Positions 20,716-29,885 are shown, counted from the first letter of the stretch. The stretch: 64,000 nucleotides of DNA from Psychrobacillus sp. INOP01 (GCF_018140925.1 NZ_CP073315.1:434001-498000); one strand, 5' to 3'. The notes: generated by a model not told the origin, from the letters alone. Made by a program: numbers and translations.

Positions 20716-21849
20716 TTATTTCAGGAAATATTGAAACACTTCGTTTCCAATAAATCTTCCGCGTGTAGTTAGCCTCACAAAATTATTTTGTATGAATAGT
20801 AAGTTCTTTAAAATTAAATCGTCAAGTTCTTTTCCGTAAACTTCTCTAAGGGTCAGTCCGTATCTTTCCTCAAACTTTTCAAGAGATACTCCCTCATTCT
20901 TCCTTAACCCTAAAAACATTTCTTCTTCCATTTTTTCCACTTTAGTTACTTCTTTTTGCATCATGAGAGGTTTGTCCCCTAAATCAATTGTTTGCATATA
21001 TTTTTTTAACGGACCATGATTCGAATATCTTACATCGTTCACATATCCATGTGCCCCTGCACCTAATCCAATATATTCATCATTGTTCCAATAGAGTAAA
21101 TTATGCTTCGATTCTTTTCCTTCATACGCGAAGTTACTTATTTCATATTGAGAATAACCATGATTCTTCATTTCCTCTAATAAATAACTATACATCTCTG
21201 CCTCTAAGTCTTCGCCAGGAAGAGATAGTCTCCCTTTGGATAGAAGATTATAAAAGATGGTTTTTGGTTCTACTAAAAGAGAATAGGCAGAAATATGCGG
21301 AATTTTTAAGCGGAACGCTTCTTGCAAGGATGCTTTCCATTGGTCCATTGTTTGATTGGGAAGACCATACATCAAATCAATGCTAATAGAAGGAAAATCA
21401 GTTTGTTTGGCATATTCTATCACCTCATAAACATGATCATTAGAATGAGTTCTACCTAATACTTTTAATAGCTCTTGATCAAAGGTTTGAACACCCATAC
21501 TTAAGCGATTTACACCAAATTTACGCATTAACTGCATTTTTTCAAGTGTTAGCTCATCCGGATTTGCTTCTGAAGTAAACTCCATTACATTTTCCAGTGG
21601 TATATGCTGATGAATTAATGTTAATAACCGTTCTAATTGCTTTACGGATAAAGAGGTCGGGGTTCCCCCGCCAATAAATATTGTATCAATAGTAGCTTTT
21701 TTAAGATCATTTCGCCATAATTCCATTTCTTTTCCAAGCGATTCTATATATTCATCAACCGGTTGGTTTTGAAAGAAAAATTTGTTGAAATCACAGTAAT
21801 TACATATTTGATGACAAAAAGGAATATGTATATATACGCCTCGTACCAT
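20716..21849 (-). CDS. hemW: Heme chaperone HemW (radical SAM)
   Basis: HemW binds heme and is proposed to deliver it to client proteins; it was long misannotated as coproporphyrinogen oxidase. The radical-SAM cluster motif is CHQICNYC near the N terminus, followed by FIGGGTPTSL. The protein is 377 residues from the ATG at 21849, which is preceded by GTAGGGATAGTT. An earlier in-frame start would add 12 unconserved residues. Between this gene and lepA lie a lepA terminator and a family B repeat. Confidence 0.93.
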   Translation of the reverse strand: MVRGVYIHIPFCHQICNYCDFNKFFFQNQPVDEYIESLGKEMELWRNDLKKATIDTIFIGGGTPTSLSVKQLERLLTLIHQHIPLENVMEFTSEANPDELTLEKMQLMRKFGVNRLSMGVQTFDQELLKVLGRTHSNDHVYEVIEYAKQTDFPSISIDLMYGLPNQTMDQWKASLQEAFRLKIPHISAYSLLVEPKTIFYNLLSKGRLSLPGEDLEAEMYSYLLEEMKNHGYSQYEISNFAYEGKESKHNLLYWNNDEYIGLGAGAHGYVNDVRYSNHGPLKKYMQTIDLGDKPLMMQKEVTKVEKMEEEMFLGLRKNEGVSLEKFEERYGLTLREVYGKELDDLILKNLLFIQNNFVRLTTRGRFIGNEVFQYFLK

Positions 21850-21867
21850 AACTATCCCTACTTTCTT

Positions 21868-22084
21868 ATATAAATGAAACTTCAATCAGTGAGAGTTTTT
21901 CCCCACTGATTGAAAAATTGAATTCATGCAAATATCGCCGCTACGTGGGGAATGCCTGAATGACCAGCATCCTGTTGGTCCAAACCATTCGTCTTTTACG
22001 GGCATTTGTTCTCCGACTTCCGCTTTGTTGCATCTGTCAAGTCCTGCAGTGGAAGCTATACTGCCAGTTAATGGGGGATAAAGG
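21868..22084 (+). repeat. Family B structured repeat (copy 2)
   Basis: Begins ATGAAACTTCAATCAGTG with a hairpin CAATCAGTG/CACTGATTG. Later it has the shared core CAAACCATTCGTCTTTTACGG then GGCATTTG, and ends GTGGAAGCTATACTGCCAG, TTAATGGGGGATAAAGG. A family A module (GACCAGCATCCTGTTGGTCC) is inserted in the middle. Other copies are 29592-29790 and 49488-49630. It fills the gap between hemW and lepA. Confidence 0.75.
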
Positions 22085-22116
22085 AAAAAGGAGGCTGCTA
22101 GTGCCTCCTCCTTCGT
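22083..22116 (-). terminator. Terminator of lepA
   Basis: GGAGGAGGCACTAGCAGCCTCC forms a stem with a short loop followed by TTTTTCC on the minus strand, shortly after the lepA stop. Confidence 0.85.
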
Positions 22117-22120
22117 TTTG

Positions 22121-23950
22121 TTACTTATTAGGCTCGTCCATCTTAAGTACAGCCATAAATGCTTCTTGAGGAACTTCCACAGAACCTACTTGCTTCATAC
22201 GTTTTTTACCTTCTTTTTGTTTATCAAGAAGTTTACGTTTACGAGAAATATCTCCCCCGTAACATTTAGCCAAGACGTTTTTACCGATTGACTTAATAGT
22301 TGACCGGGCGACAATTTTTTGACCGATAGCAGCTTGTACAGGAACTTCAAATTGCTGTCTCGGTATTAAGGCTTTTAGTTTTTCAACTATTAGCTTGCCT
22401 CGTTCGTAAGAGAAATCACGGTGAACGATAAAGCTAAGCGCATCCACTTTTTCGCTGTTAAGCAGAATATCCATTTTTACTAATTTAGATTCTTTATATC
22501 CGATTAAGTCATAGTCAAAAGAAGCGTATCCCTTAGTACTTGATTTTAACGAATCAAAGAAGTCATAAACTATTTCTGATAATGGAATCTCATAAATAAT
22601 ATTCACGCGAGCTTTTGATAAGAAATCCATTGTAATAAAGTTACCACGTTTGCGCTGACAAAGTTCCATAACTGAACCAACGTAATCTTCAGGGACCATA
22701 ATAGATGCTTTTACATATGGCTCTTCAATTTTTTCTACTTTTTGTGCATCTGGCATCATAGATGGATTGTCCACTTTTAGAATTTCTCCATTTGTAAGTT
22801 TCACATCATAAATAACACTAGGTGCAGTAGTAATTAAATCAATCTTAAATTCACGTTCAATACGTTCTTGAATTATCTCCATATGTAGTAGTCCTAGGAA
22901 ACCGCAGCGATATCCAAATCCTAACGCTTGAGAAGTCTCTGGCTCAAATTCAAGTGCTGAGTCATTTAATTGTAATTTTTCTAAAGCATCACGTAAATCT
23001 ACATATTTTGTATTATCGATTGGATACAATCCACAAAATACCATCGGATTCATTTTTCTATATCCAGCTAAAGGTTCAGTTGCAGGGTTTTCAGCTAATG
23101 TTATCGTATCACCGACACTTGAATCCCCTACATTTTTCATAGACGCGGTTAAGAAACCAACATCCCCAACAGTCAGCTCAGAACGTTGAGTTGTTTTAGG
23201 TGTAAATACTCCCGTTTCTACCACTTCAAATTCTTTACCCGAAGACATCATTTTAATCGTATCGCCTGGTTTGACCGTCCCATCTATAATTCGAATATAG
23301 ACGATAACTCCACGATAAGGATCAAATAAAGAGTCAAATATTAATGCCTTTAAAGGCGCATTTGGATCTCCAGTTGGGGCAGGTACTTTTTCTACAATTT
23401 GTTCAAGAATTTCTTCGATACCAATGCCAGCTTTCGCAGAAGCTAAAACCGCTTCTGAAGCATCCAGACCGATAACGTCCTCTACTTCGCCTCTTACCCG
23501 TTCTGGATCTGCTGCTGGAAGATCAATTTTATTGATAACTGGTAGTATTTCGAGGTCGTTATCTAAAGCCAAATAAACATTTGCAAGTGTTTGCGCTTCA
23601 ATACCTTGTGCTGCATCTACAACCAAAATTGCTCCTTCACAGGCAGCTAAGCTTCGTGATACCTCATAGGTGAAATCGACATGTCCTGGTGTATCAATAA
23701 GATGGAAAATATATTCTTCTCCGTCTTTTGCATTATAAGTCAATTGAACTGCATTCAATTTAATTGTAATACCGCGTTCACGTTCTAGGTCCATCGAATC
23801 GAGTAATTGGCTTTGCATTTCTCGAGATGTTACTGTTTGTGTTCGCTCTAATATGCGATCTGCAAGTGTCGATTTCCCATGGTCAATATGGGCAATTATC
23901 GAAAAGTTACGTATTTTCTTCTGTCGTGCTAGTCTATCATCATTATTCAT
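22121..23950 (-). CDS. lepA: Elongation factor 4 (LepA)
   Basis: LepA is a ribosome-binding translational GTPase implicated in back-translocation and 30S assembly. The 609-residue protein has G1 AHIDHGKS at 20-27, DTPGHVDF and NKIDLP, then EF-G-like domains and the LepA-specific C-terminal domain ([14 protein letters not shown]). Start ATG with AGGAGTGAACAAGT in front. It has its own terminator and a TG-extended -10 promoter. Confidence 0.97.
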   Translation of the reverse strand: MNNDDRLARQKKIRNFSIIAHIDHGKSTLADRILERTQTVTSREMQSQLLDSMDLERERGITIKLNAVQLTYNAKDGEEYIFHLIDTPGHVDFTYEVSRSLAACEGAILVVDAAQGIEAQTLANVYLALDNDLEILPVINKIDLPAADPERVRGEVEDVIGLDASEAVLASAKAGIGIEEILEQIVEKVPAPTGDPNAPLKALIFDSLFDPYRGVIVYIRIIDGTVKPGDTIKMMSSGKEFEVVETGVFTPKTTQRSELTVGDVGFLTASMKNVGDSSVGDTITLAENPATEPLAGYRKMNPMVFCGLYPIDNTKYVDLRDALEKLQLNDSALEFEPETSQALGFGYRCGFLGLLHMEIIQERIEREFKIDLITTAPSVIYDVKLTNGEILKVDNPSMMPDAQKVEKIEEPYVKASIMVPEDYVGSVMELCQRKRGNFITMDFLSKARVNIIYEIPLSEIVYDFFDSLKSSTKGYASFDYDLIGYKESKLVKMDILLNSEKVDALSFIVHRDFSYERGKLIVEKLKALIPRQQFEVPVQAAIGQKIVARSTIKSIGKNVLAKCYGGDISRKRKLLDKQKEGKKRMKQVGSVEVPQEAFMAVLKMDEPNK

Positions 23951-23979
23951 ACTTGTTCACTCCTAATTTAACTACTTGC

Positions 23980-23988
23980 ATTATAACA
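23980..23988 (-). promoter_or_regulatory. Candidate extended -10 promoter of lepA
   Basis: TGTTATAAT on the minus strand, 30 bases upstream of the lepA ATG. The -35 region is only a run of T at the right distance. Confidence 0.5.
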
Positions 23989-24136
23989 GATAAAGGATTG
24001 TTAAAAAAATATAACTGTATTATTGTATGTACACTATAAATCATTTAATTTGATAATAATTAATCTTAATTATTTTTTGCCAGATTTTAATCTTATCAAA
24101 AACCCGTACATAACACAATCTACGAGTATAGTTTCC

Positions 24137-24180
24137 TTACACAAAGAAACGAAGCATCTATGATTTGCTTCGTCTCTTTT
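24137..24180 (-). terminator. Terminator of spoIIP
   Basis: AAAGAGACGAAGCA pairs with TGCTTCGTTTCTTT over a nine-base loop on the minus strand, immediately after spoIIP. The 235-base gap to lepA otherwise shows AT-rich sequence and the lepA promoter. Confidence 0.85.
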
Positions 24181-24185
24181 TATAC

Positions 24186-25001
24186 TTATAAAGGTAAATC
24201 TTCGTTTAACATATTAGATAACGCTTTTGCTAAAATCGCAATCGAACGATTTATTTCTTGTTCATTATTATCAATGCCACCCAATTCTACATTGAGTAAA
24301 TTTTTGGAAAGGTCTTGATTATATACACCGTCTACTCCCTTTCCTTCTTTTGGTAATATTCCACGTGAAATTCCAGGTACTAATTTATTTAATTGGTTAG
24401 AGAGATTTTGTGCAAGCTGCTCATTCCATCTATAGTTTGGGTGCTCTCGGCCAATAACGAATATAAATTTAGCGTAACTTTCTTCTCCACTTATAAGCGT
24501 CGTCACATTTGCTTTTGCGGAATCTCTATGAATGTCTAAAATAATATCATATTCTTTTTGCCCAATTGCTTCTTGAACTAAAGGTCGTATCGAATCATAT
24601 TGCTTTGCATTCCCCGTACTCTCGGGTCCCAAAATATCAGTTTCTAACTGATGGAATGCGAATTGATTAGTGATCTGCTCTTGAAATGACGTAATATTGT
24701 TTACTGGATGATAGGTAGCGATTTTTTCGCCTTTAGCAGCTAATATAGGCTTATAGGCTTCTTGAGAATGGGTAAAATAGACAAATGCTTTTTTAGGTTC
24801 TAAAATTTCGGAAACAACAGTTTTTGTTTCTAACTGTGCTGCATAGACAACAGCAGTGCCTTCCTCTTTTGGTATTACTTCTTTTGTTTCTGATTGTTGC
24901 TTTTGTACCGGGAAAAGAGGCGTTTGGACGGTTGCAATAATAATTGGTGCTAAAAATAAAAGTAATAAAATGCTAACAACATTCTTTAAGGACTTAGCCA
25001 T
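24186..25001 (-). CDS. spoIIP: Stage II sporulation protein P (SpoIIP)
   Basis: SpoIIP is a peptidoglycan amidase and endopeptidase that drives engulfment together with SpoIID and SpoIIM. From the ATG at 25001 it has 271 residues: a membrane anchor at about 8-24, a short linker, then the catalytic domain. Candidate metal ligands are H78 (YFTHSQEAY), H158 (DIHRDSAKANVT) and E239 (NVELGGIDN). It is much shorter than the roughly 400-residue B. subtilis protein, mainly in the linker. It follows gpr, the usual order. Confidence 0.94.
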   Translation of the reverse strand: MAKSLKNVVSILLLLFLAPIIIATVQTPLFPVQKQQSETKEVIPKEEGTAVVYAAQLETKTVVSEILEPKKAFVYFTHSQEAYKPILAAKGEKIATYHPVNNITSFQEQITNQFAFHQLETDILGPESTGNAKQYDSIRPLVQEAIGQKEYDIILDIHRDSAKANVTTLISGEESYAKFIFVIGREHPNYRWNEQLAQNLSNQLNKLVPGISRGILPKEGKGVDGVYNQDLSKNLLNVELGGIDNNEQEINRSIAILAKALSNMLNEDLPL

Positions 25002-25056
25002 AATTTCCACTCTCCTCACACAATCGTATGAAGAGAGCTGCATTTTTAGAACAATT

Positions 25057-26073
25057 TTATCTTGTTGTAATCCAACTTTCTATTCCATTAGAAAGAATAT
25101 ATGCATAGTGTTCAACCCAGGCATCCGTCTCTTTAGGGGTTACAAATAAAGATGGATTTTTCCCGACAAATACTTCTTCAAATAATTTTCTTTTTTCTTC
25201 CGTTGGCCACGTAACCCATTCCCCAAAAATTGGTTGAAGTACAGAGTTGTCAATGTTCGCTTTTTTACTAGATACCATTGGCGTGACAGCTAATGCAGAA
25301 GAAGGTCTCCCTTTTTCTTCAACCTTAGAACCAATATAATGAATGACTTGCTCCATTGCGTCAGCGTATAAAACTGGTCCATCTACAACCATCGGAATGC
25401 CAATAGCGGTTACAGGAACCCCATATACTTCTTCTGAAATTTCTTTTCGTTGGTTACCTACACCTGATCCTGGATGAATTCCTGTATTCGTTAGTTGAAT
25501 CGTTTTGCATAGACGTTCGCTATTTCTGGCTGCCAAAGCATCTAACACAATGATTAAATCCGGTTTATAAGCATTACTAATTGCTTCAACAAAATCACTA
25601 GTTTCAAAACCGGTTTGTCCAGTTACCCCTGGAGCATACATCACCACTTTTACTCGTTCAGCACTTTCGGTTAGTGAAGAACTTTGTAAATACTCAATTG
25701 CCTTTGGACCAATTGCATCAGGTGTTATAGTCGCGTTACCTAATCCTATGATTAATATTTTTGAATCCTTCGTTAGATTTAAATCATGATGCATCTCTTT
25801 GAGCTTTTCGATAAATATTTTTTCAATGGGCTTGAAGCTATCCTCACTATCTGGACTCACCGTCAAGTCCGTTAACGTAATATATTTACCTTTCTTTTTC
25901 CCTATTTTTTTCTCGCCCTCTTCATTTACTTCGATTGATGTAATAAGTACTGCGCCTTCACGATTTTCATCAAATGTAATACCTTCTGAATTTGTGAGTT
26001 TGTTTTTTTCCTCATGTGTACGATGCTTTACCATTTCATCCGATTCATCTAATAAATCAGTTCTTCCCCACAT
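25057..26073 (-). CDS. gpr: Germination protease Gpr
   Basis: Gpr is the endopeptidase that degrades small acid-soluble spore proteins when spores germinate. It is made as a zymogen in the forespore and processed at its N terminus. The 338-residue protein contains the conserved VMYAPGVTGQTGFETSDFV and DALAARNSERLCKTIQ regions and PGSGVGNQRKEIS typical of family A25. AAGAGGTGATATT precedes the ATG. Gene order gpr-spoIIP is conserved in spore formers. Confidence 0.97.
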   Translation of the reverse strand: MWGRTDLLDESDEMVKHRTHEEKNKLTNSEGITFDENREGAVLITSIEVNEEGEKKIGKKKGKYITLTDLTVSPDSEDSFKPIEKIFIEKLKEMHHDLNLTKDSKILIIGLGNATITPDAIGPKAIEYLQSSSLTESAERVKVVMYAPGVTGQTGFETSDFVEAISNAYKPDLIIVLDALAARNSERLCKTIQLTNTGIHPGSGVGNQRKEISEEVYGVPVTAIGIPMVVDGPVLYADAMEQVIHYIGSKVEEKGRPSSALAVTPMVSSKKANIDNSVLQPIFGEWVTWPTEEKRKLFEEVFVGKNPSLFVTPKETDAWVEHYAYILSNGIESWITTR

Positions 26074-26221
26074 AATATCACCTCTTATTTAGTGTGGTCG
26101 AAGTGTCAAGTAAATATTCTTTGCATTTATATATTGCAATTTGTTTTTGTGTTTGTTAAAATAATGCTTGTTGTATTAGAAAGAAATGTATCATCTCAGA
26201 CCTTACTAGGAGGTGAAAGGT

Positions 26222-26470
26222 ATGCCAAACATTAAATCTGCTATTAAACGTGTTAAGACAAATGAGAGATTAAACACTCAAAACGCAAAAGCAAAATCAG
26301 CAATGCGTACTGCTGTGAAAAAAGCTGATACTGCTGCTCTTAATAACGACGAAAACGCAAAAGATCTTATTAAAACTGCTATTCAACAACTTGAAAAAGC
26401 AGCTTCAAAAGGTTTAATTCATAAAAACGCAGCTTCTCGTAAGAAGTCTCAATTAATGAAAAAAGCGTAA
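26222..26470 (+). CDS. rpsT: 30S ribosomal protein S20
   Basis: S20 is a primary 16S rRNA-binding protein. The 82-residue basic protein [18 protein letters not shown] is typical. ATG at 26222 has AGGAGGTGAAAGGT in front; the GTG nine bases upstream lies inside that SD. It is on the plus strand, divergent from gpr, as in Bacillus. Confidence 0.97.
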   Translation: MPNIKSAIKRVKTNERLNTQNAKAKSAMRTAVKKADTAALNNDENAKDLIKTAIQQLEKAASKGLIHKNAASRKKSQLMKKA

Positions 26471-26473
26471 TAA

Positions 26474-26512
26474 AAAAAAGACTGGCCGATTAAATCGGAC
26501 AGTCTTTATTTT
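26474..26512 (+). terminator. Terminator of rpsT
   Basis: AAAGACTGGCCGATT pairs with AATCGGACAGTCTTT, followed by ATTTTATG, directly after rpsT. Confidence 0.88.
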
Positions 26513-26573
26513 ATGCTTAAAATATTTGGCAGATTAATAAGATTTAATAAAATTTATTTCTGTTATTGTGAAG

Positions 26574-26999
26574 TTAGTCACCGCCGCCACCACCACAATC
26601 ACCACCGCTATCACTATTAAAACTAGCGCTACCATTACTAAAACCTACGTTTCCACAATCCCCATTTCCACCACCATAGTAGCTCCATGCGTAGTTGCTT
26701 TCAGATACACTTACAGGCTTCTTTTTACCGTAGTGAGATTTCGGCTTCATCTTTGTCATGTCGGATAAAGAAGGTAACATAGCACCGCCTATAAGTGAAA
26801 ATATGATGAAACCTGCCGTACTAAAATCTGTACCAACTAATATGAACGTTGAAAAGGTAGTCATGACCCCAAGGACGACTAGGAATTTGATTACTTCGAA
26901 GCTGAAACCCAATTTGAATAATAAATATAATAGATGGGCTGCTTTAAATAAAACTGTTATAGCTATACCTGTAAAAATCACCATAAATACGATGTTCAT
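26574..26999 (-). CDS. Membrane protein with Gly/Ser/Cys-rich tail, unknown
   Basis: A 141-residue protein with three hydrophobic segments (about 2-20, 33-55, 60-78), a basic loop (MKPKSHYGKKK) and a low-complexity tail rich in Gly, Asn, Ser and Asp. The tail has two cysteines and ends GGDCGGGGGD. AGGAGGGATATT precedes the ATG. I do not recognise a family; proteins with membrane anchors and Gly/Cys tails occur in Firmicutes without known role. It is a single gene, convergent with rpsT. Confidence 0.8.
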   Translation of the reverse strand: MNIVFMVIFTGIAITVLFKAAHLLYLLFKLGFSFEVIKFLVVLGVMTTFSTFILVGTDFSTAGFIIFSLIGGAMLPSLSDMTKMKPKSHYGKKKPVSVSESNYAWSYYGGGNGDCGNVGFSNGSASFNSDSGGDCGGGGGD

Positions 27000-27161
27000 A
27001 ATATCCCTCCTAAACGTAAAATAAATGTAATATTATTACGTTAGAATATTCAAAAAGTTTCAAAATTTGTTCTTTTTTCTACTAACTTTTAGAATATCAG
27101 GTCAATCTCGTGTAACTTTTTTTAAAAAAAGTATGTTCAAAACAAACTCATATTTGGGGAC

Positions 27162-27214
27162 AAAAAAGAAACCATTTTTTATAAAAGACTTTGTTCAAAA
27201 TGGTTTCTTTTTTA
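27162..27214. terminator. Strong bidirectional terminator
   Basis: AAAAAAGAAACCATTTT and AAAATGGTTTCTTTTTT form a near-perfect stem. It lies between two small minus-strand membrane protein genes, and would end the 66-residue gene upstream. Confidence 0.85.
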
Positions 27215-27264
27215 ATTTAATTTTAATTCGTTCGAACTCAACTATAGATTAGATTATCAGCTTT

Positions 27265-27465
27265 TTATTTCACTATTGCAGCCATGCGCTTAACAAATAT
27301 ATTTCTCCAAATCAAAGTTGCAATAAGAAGTACAATACCCATCGAAGCTCCTACCATTTGGTCTAATAAAAGTTCACCTGTTCTTAAGTAACGAAAGGTA
27401 AAAGCCCCTCCAAATATAACGATTATCGTAATGGCTAATTGAATAAAATATGTATTAATTTTCAT
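27265..27465 (-). CDS. Small two-TM membrane protein (66 residues), unknown
   Basis: The protein has two hydrophobic segments (about 6-24 and 37-54) separated by a short loop with RTGELLLDQMVG, and a basic C terminus. The ATG is preceded by AAGGAGAATCAGACT. A good terminator follows. No family recognised; the size and topology resemble many short Bacillales membrane proteins. Confidence 0.75.
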   Translation of the reverse strand: MKINTYFIQLAITIIVIFGGAFTFRYLRTGELLLDQMVGASMGIVLLIATLIWRNIFVKRMAAIVK

Positions 27466-27817
27466 AGTCTGATTCTCCTTGTATAACTACTACATGGCTA
27501 CTTCCACTAATTTAATTTGGTTGATCAGGAATTTTTATTTTTTCTACTTAAGCCAAATACTGTGGAAGAAAAAATAAAAATGGCTGTACATAGCCATATT
27601 GTAATTCCATTAAGTTGTCCATCAAAAAGAGTTATATTAGTCAAAATTATTACTTGCATCAAACAAATTGAAGTATACAATACTAAGTTATATCGCAAAT
27701 GTTTTCCCCTTAACTTTTATACTTATAAGTTACATTTTTAACTAATGAAAAAAACATCCGTTAGTTAAATAAGAAAGTTAAAACATCCCTATACGACTAC
27801 CGTAGTATAAAAGACCA

Positions 27818-28006
27818 TCATATGGGTCTCCCTCTCCCAAAAAGCAGGCTCTGTTTTAAACCCTTCTTTTTTAACTGTTCAGCCCTTATGTAGGGAAACT
27901 GCTCTAATAGAGAATTTTCAATTACCATATGCAGATAAGCATACTGTTCTTTTACGGGATGGGATTGAGCGAATAATTCAAATTCGAACCAACCAAAAAT
28001 GATCAT
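27818..28006 (-). CDS. Short ORF of unknown function, possibly a gene remnant
   Basis: Sixty-two codons from an ATG at 28006 with AAGGGG very close in front. The product MIIFGWFEFELFAQSHPVKE continues with a plausible soluble protein composition and ends FGRGRPI. The open frame runs further upstream into a family A repeat, so it may be the 3' part of a gene truncated by the repeat. I recognise no family. The rest of the 27466-28299 gap holds only AT-rich DNA and repeats. Confidence 0.4.
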   Translation of the reverse strand: MIIFGWFEFELFAQSHPVKEQYAYLHMVIENSLLEQFPYIRAEQLKKKGLKQSLLFGRGRPI

Positions 28007-28127
28007 ATCCCCTTCAAAACTTCTTCTGTCTTTCTGAAGTGGTTGAAGTGCATGGTGGACTCCAGGCGTGGAAAGCACGAGCTGTAATCCTCGCAAAAAC
28101 GTTTCCCAGTAACAAAGATAAAGTTCG

Positions 28128-28222
28128 CCACTAAGTGTGGCAACGCCCTCATGACCACTATTCTGTTGACCTGAGGAGATTGCAGCCGTGCTGAGCGGAA
28201 AACGCCCCTCTGAAGCGGTGAT
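28128..28222 (+). repeat. Family A repeat fragment (GTGTGGCAACGCC module)
   Basis: AGTGTGGCAACGCCCTCATG followed by CTGTTGACCTGAGGAG and a degenerate GCGGAAAACGCCCCTCTGAAGC end, matching the opening of the window. A second degenerate piece (GGACTCCAGGCGTGGAAAGC) is at 28051-28078. Confidence 0.6.
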
Positions 28223-28299
28223 AACATTGTTCGTATTTCAATATATAATATACTTTTATAAAATTGATTCAATGATTAACCTTTTCCGGTAAAGTTCTC

Positions 28300-29304
28300 T
28301 TATTTAAGTAAAAACATTTCTAAAATTCGATCACGGTTAATGTTGAGTGTTTTTAATTGTAAATCTACTGTCGCTAGGTCATTCAGTGTTTGCAATAGTT
28401 TTTGTTCATTGTGAAGCATTGGGTGATCTATTAATAACTTTACTCGATATGGATGTACTTTCAGCTGATTAGCAATTTGCTGTGCGTGGTAGCCTTTTTT
28501 CTTTAAATGGCTGACTTGGACCATTAATCTAACTTGCGTTGCTATTAATGCATTTAGCTTTAAAGGATCTTCTTTTTGTTTTAATAAATCATGATAAATT
28601 TCAATTGCTACACTTTTATTCCCTGAAAGATATGCATTTCCTAATGTAAAAACATCTTGCTCTAATGTCCGGACAAGTAATTTCTTTATAGTTTCTATAT
28701 CAATCTCTGGCTCTTCTCCAACAAAAGTTGCTATTTTTGTTAACTCTGTCTGCAGATGTACAAGATCAGTTCCACCAAGTTCTATCAGGCAATCAATAGA
28801 CTCATCAGACATCGTTTTCCCATGTGTTGAAAGCTCTTGTAAAATCCACCCTTTTAAATCATGGACCTGTAAACTAGCTGACTCAATTACATTAGCTGTC
28901 TGTTTCATAGCCTTCGTAATTTTCTTGCGTTCATCAAGTTTCTCATATGGCGCTATAAAAATGGTTATCGCTGATGGTGAAGGGGACTTCAGCCACTCTT
29001 CTAGACTAACCGTATCATGAGTTATTTTTTCTTTACCTTTTTCTGTTGCCTTTAGAAAGAAAGCATTTTTAGCTATCACCAGTTTTTTATCGGAAAAAAA
29101 AGGTATAGTGTCTGCCTCATACATTACCTCATCTACTTTACTTTCCTCCATATCAAAGGTAATAACTTCTAATTCCCCTTGATCACTTAACTGCCTTTTA
29201 ATTCTTTTTAATGTTTCTTCGATAAAATACGCCTCTATACCGTATAATAAATACACAGAAGAAATGTTGTTATTAGATATTTGCATCCACTTTTCTGAAA
29301 TCAT
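28300..29304 (-). CDS. holA: DNA polymerase III delta subunit
   Basis: HolA (YqeN) is the clamp-loader subunit that opens the beta clamp. The 334-residue protein has the family pattern: N-terminal VYLLYGIEAYFIEETL in place of a functional P-loop, IFIAPYEKLDERKKI in the middle, and a helical C-terminal domain (DPLKLNALIATQVRLM). Located by comEC and yqzM, as in B. subtilis. Confidence 0.95.
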   Translation of the reverse strand: MISEKWMQISNNNISSVYLLYGIEAYFIEETLKRIKRQLSDQGELEVITFDMEESKVDEVMYEADTIPFFSDKKLVIAKNAFFLKATEKGKEKITHDTVSLEEWLKSPSPSAITIFIAPYEKLDERKKITKAMKQTANVIESASLQVHDLKGWILQELSTHGKTMSDESIDCLIELGGTDLVHLQTELTKIATFVGEEPEIDIETIKKLLVRTLEQDVFTLGNAYLSGNKSVAIEIYHDLLKQKEDPLKLNALIATQVRLMVQVSHLKKKGYHAQQIANQLKVHPYRVKLLIDHPMLHNEQKLLQTLNDLATVDLQLKTLNINRDRILEMFLLK

Positions 29305-29459
29305 GTTAAGTGCTCCCTGCTATGTATAGTTAAATTTCATTATATCGTAAATACGTGAATAAATTGTGACATTATATGCCTTACTAGAAAAAGAAAAGTT
29401 TGTTTATAGATTTTTCATAGGCAATCCTTTATAATAAGGTGGAAATAGGAGGGGTAACA

Positions 29460-29594
29460 ATGAATGAATTTGAACAAAATGTCCAGTCGAAACGTAACGA
29501 CGCGATCGACTCTGGTGTAGGTTTTGTAGTCTCCTTTGGTTTTTTTGCAATAATGTTTGTCATTGCAACCGTTATTGAGTTCGTAGCTCGATAA
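29460..29594 (+). CDS. yqzM: YqzM-like small membrane protein
   Basis: A 44-residue protein, MNEFEQNVQSKRNDAIDSGV followed by one hydrophobic segment and a short end. The sequence and its place between holA and comEC match YqzM of Bacillus, a short protein of unknown function. ATAGGAGGGGTAACA precedes the ATG and TATAAT at 29430-29435 is a plausible -10. Its stop codon lies inside the first bases of a family B repeat. Confidence 0.88.
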   Translation: MNEFEQNVQSKRNDAIDSGVGFVVSFGFFAIMFVIATVIEFVAR

Positions 29595-29790
29595 AGTGAA
29601 ACTTCAATCAGTGGGGTTTTATTATTCCACACTGATTGTTAGTTAAACCATTCGGGCTTTTACGGGCAGTTATTTCCCACTTCTACATTGTGCTTCAGCT
29701 AATCCGTGAAGTGGAAGTCATACTGCCCGTTAAAGCGGGATAAAATAAAACTTCAATTAGTGAGATATTCTTCAATCATACTGATTGAAA
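29592..29790 (+). repeat. Family B structured repeat (copy 1, most complete)
   Basis: Starts GATAAAGTGAAACTTCAATC. Hairpin 1 pairs CAATCAGTG with CACTGATTG (29605-29638). Then comes TTAGTTAAACCATTCGGGC, then hairpin 2, pairing ACGGGCAGT (29662-29670) with ACTGCCCGT (29722-29730) and including inner CCACTTC/GAAGTGG. The unit closes GCGGGATAAAATAAAACTTC, which restarts the same edge, so units can be chained. No reading frame. Could be a structured RNA or a mobile non-coding element. Confidence 0.8.
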
Positions 29791-29832
29791 ATTAAAAGGG
29801 TTTTGCCTCGTGGAGGTAAAACCCTTTTTTCG
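29791..29832 (+). terminator. Terminator after yqzM and the family B repeat
   Basis: AAAAGGGTTTTGCCTC pairs with GAGGTAAAACCCTTTTTT. Strong on the plus strand. Confidence 0.88.
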
Positions 29833-29885
29833 TTTAAATGAATCAATTTCATAATGAAGTAATAAGTAGTAAAATCCGAACAAAA

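Noticed and set aside
27517-27741. Plus-strand 74-codon open frame beginning MVDQEF
   Set aside because: No ribosome binding site, AT-rich composition, no recognisable fold, and it runs through AT-rich spacer.
28003-28272. Minus-strand 89-codon frame over repeat fragments
   Set aside because: Overlaps family A pieces and a better candidate frame; lacks SD.
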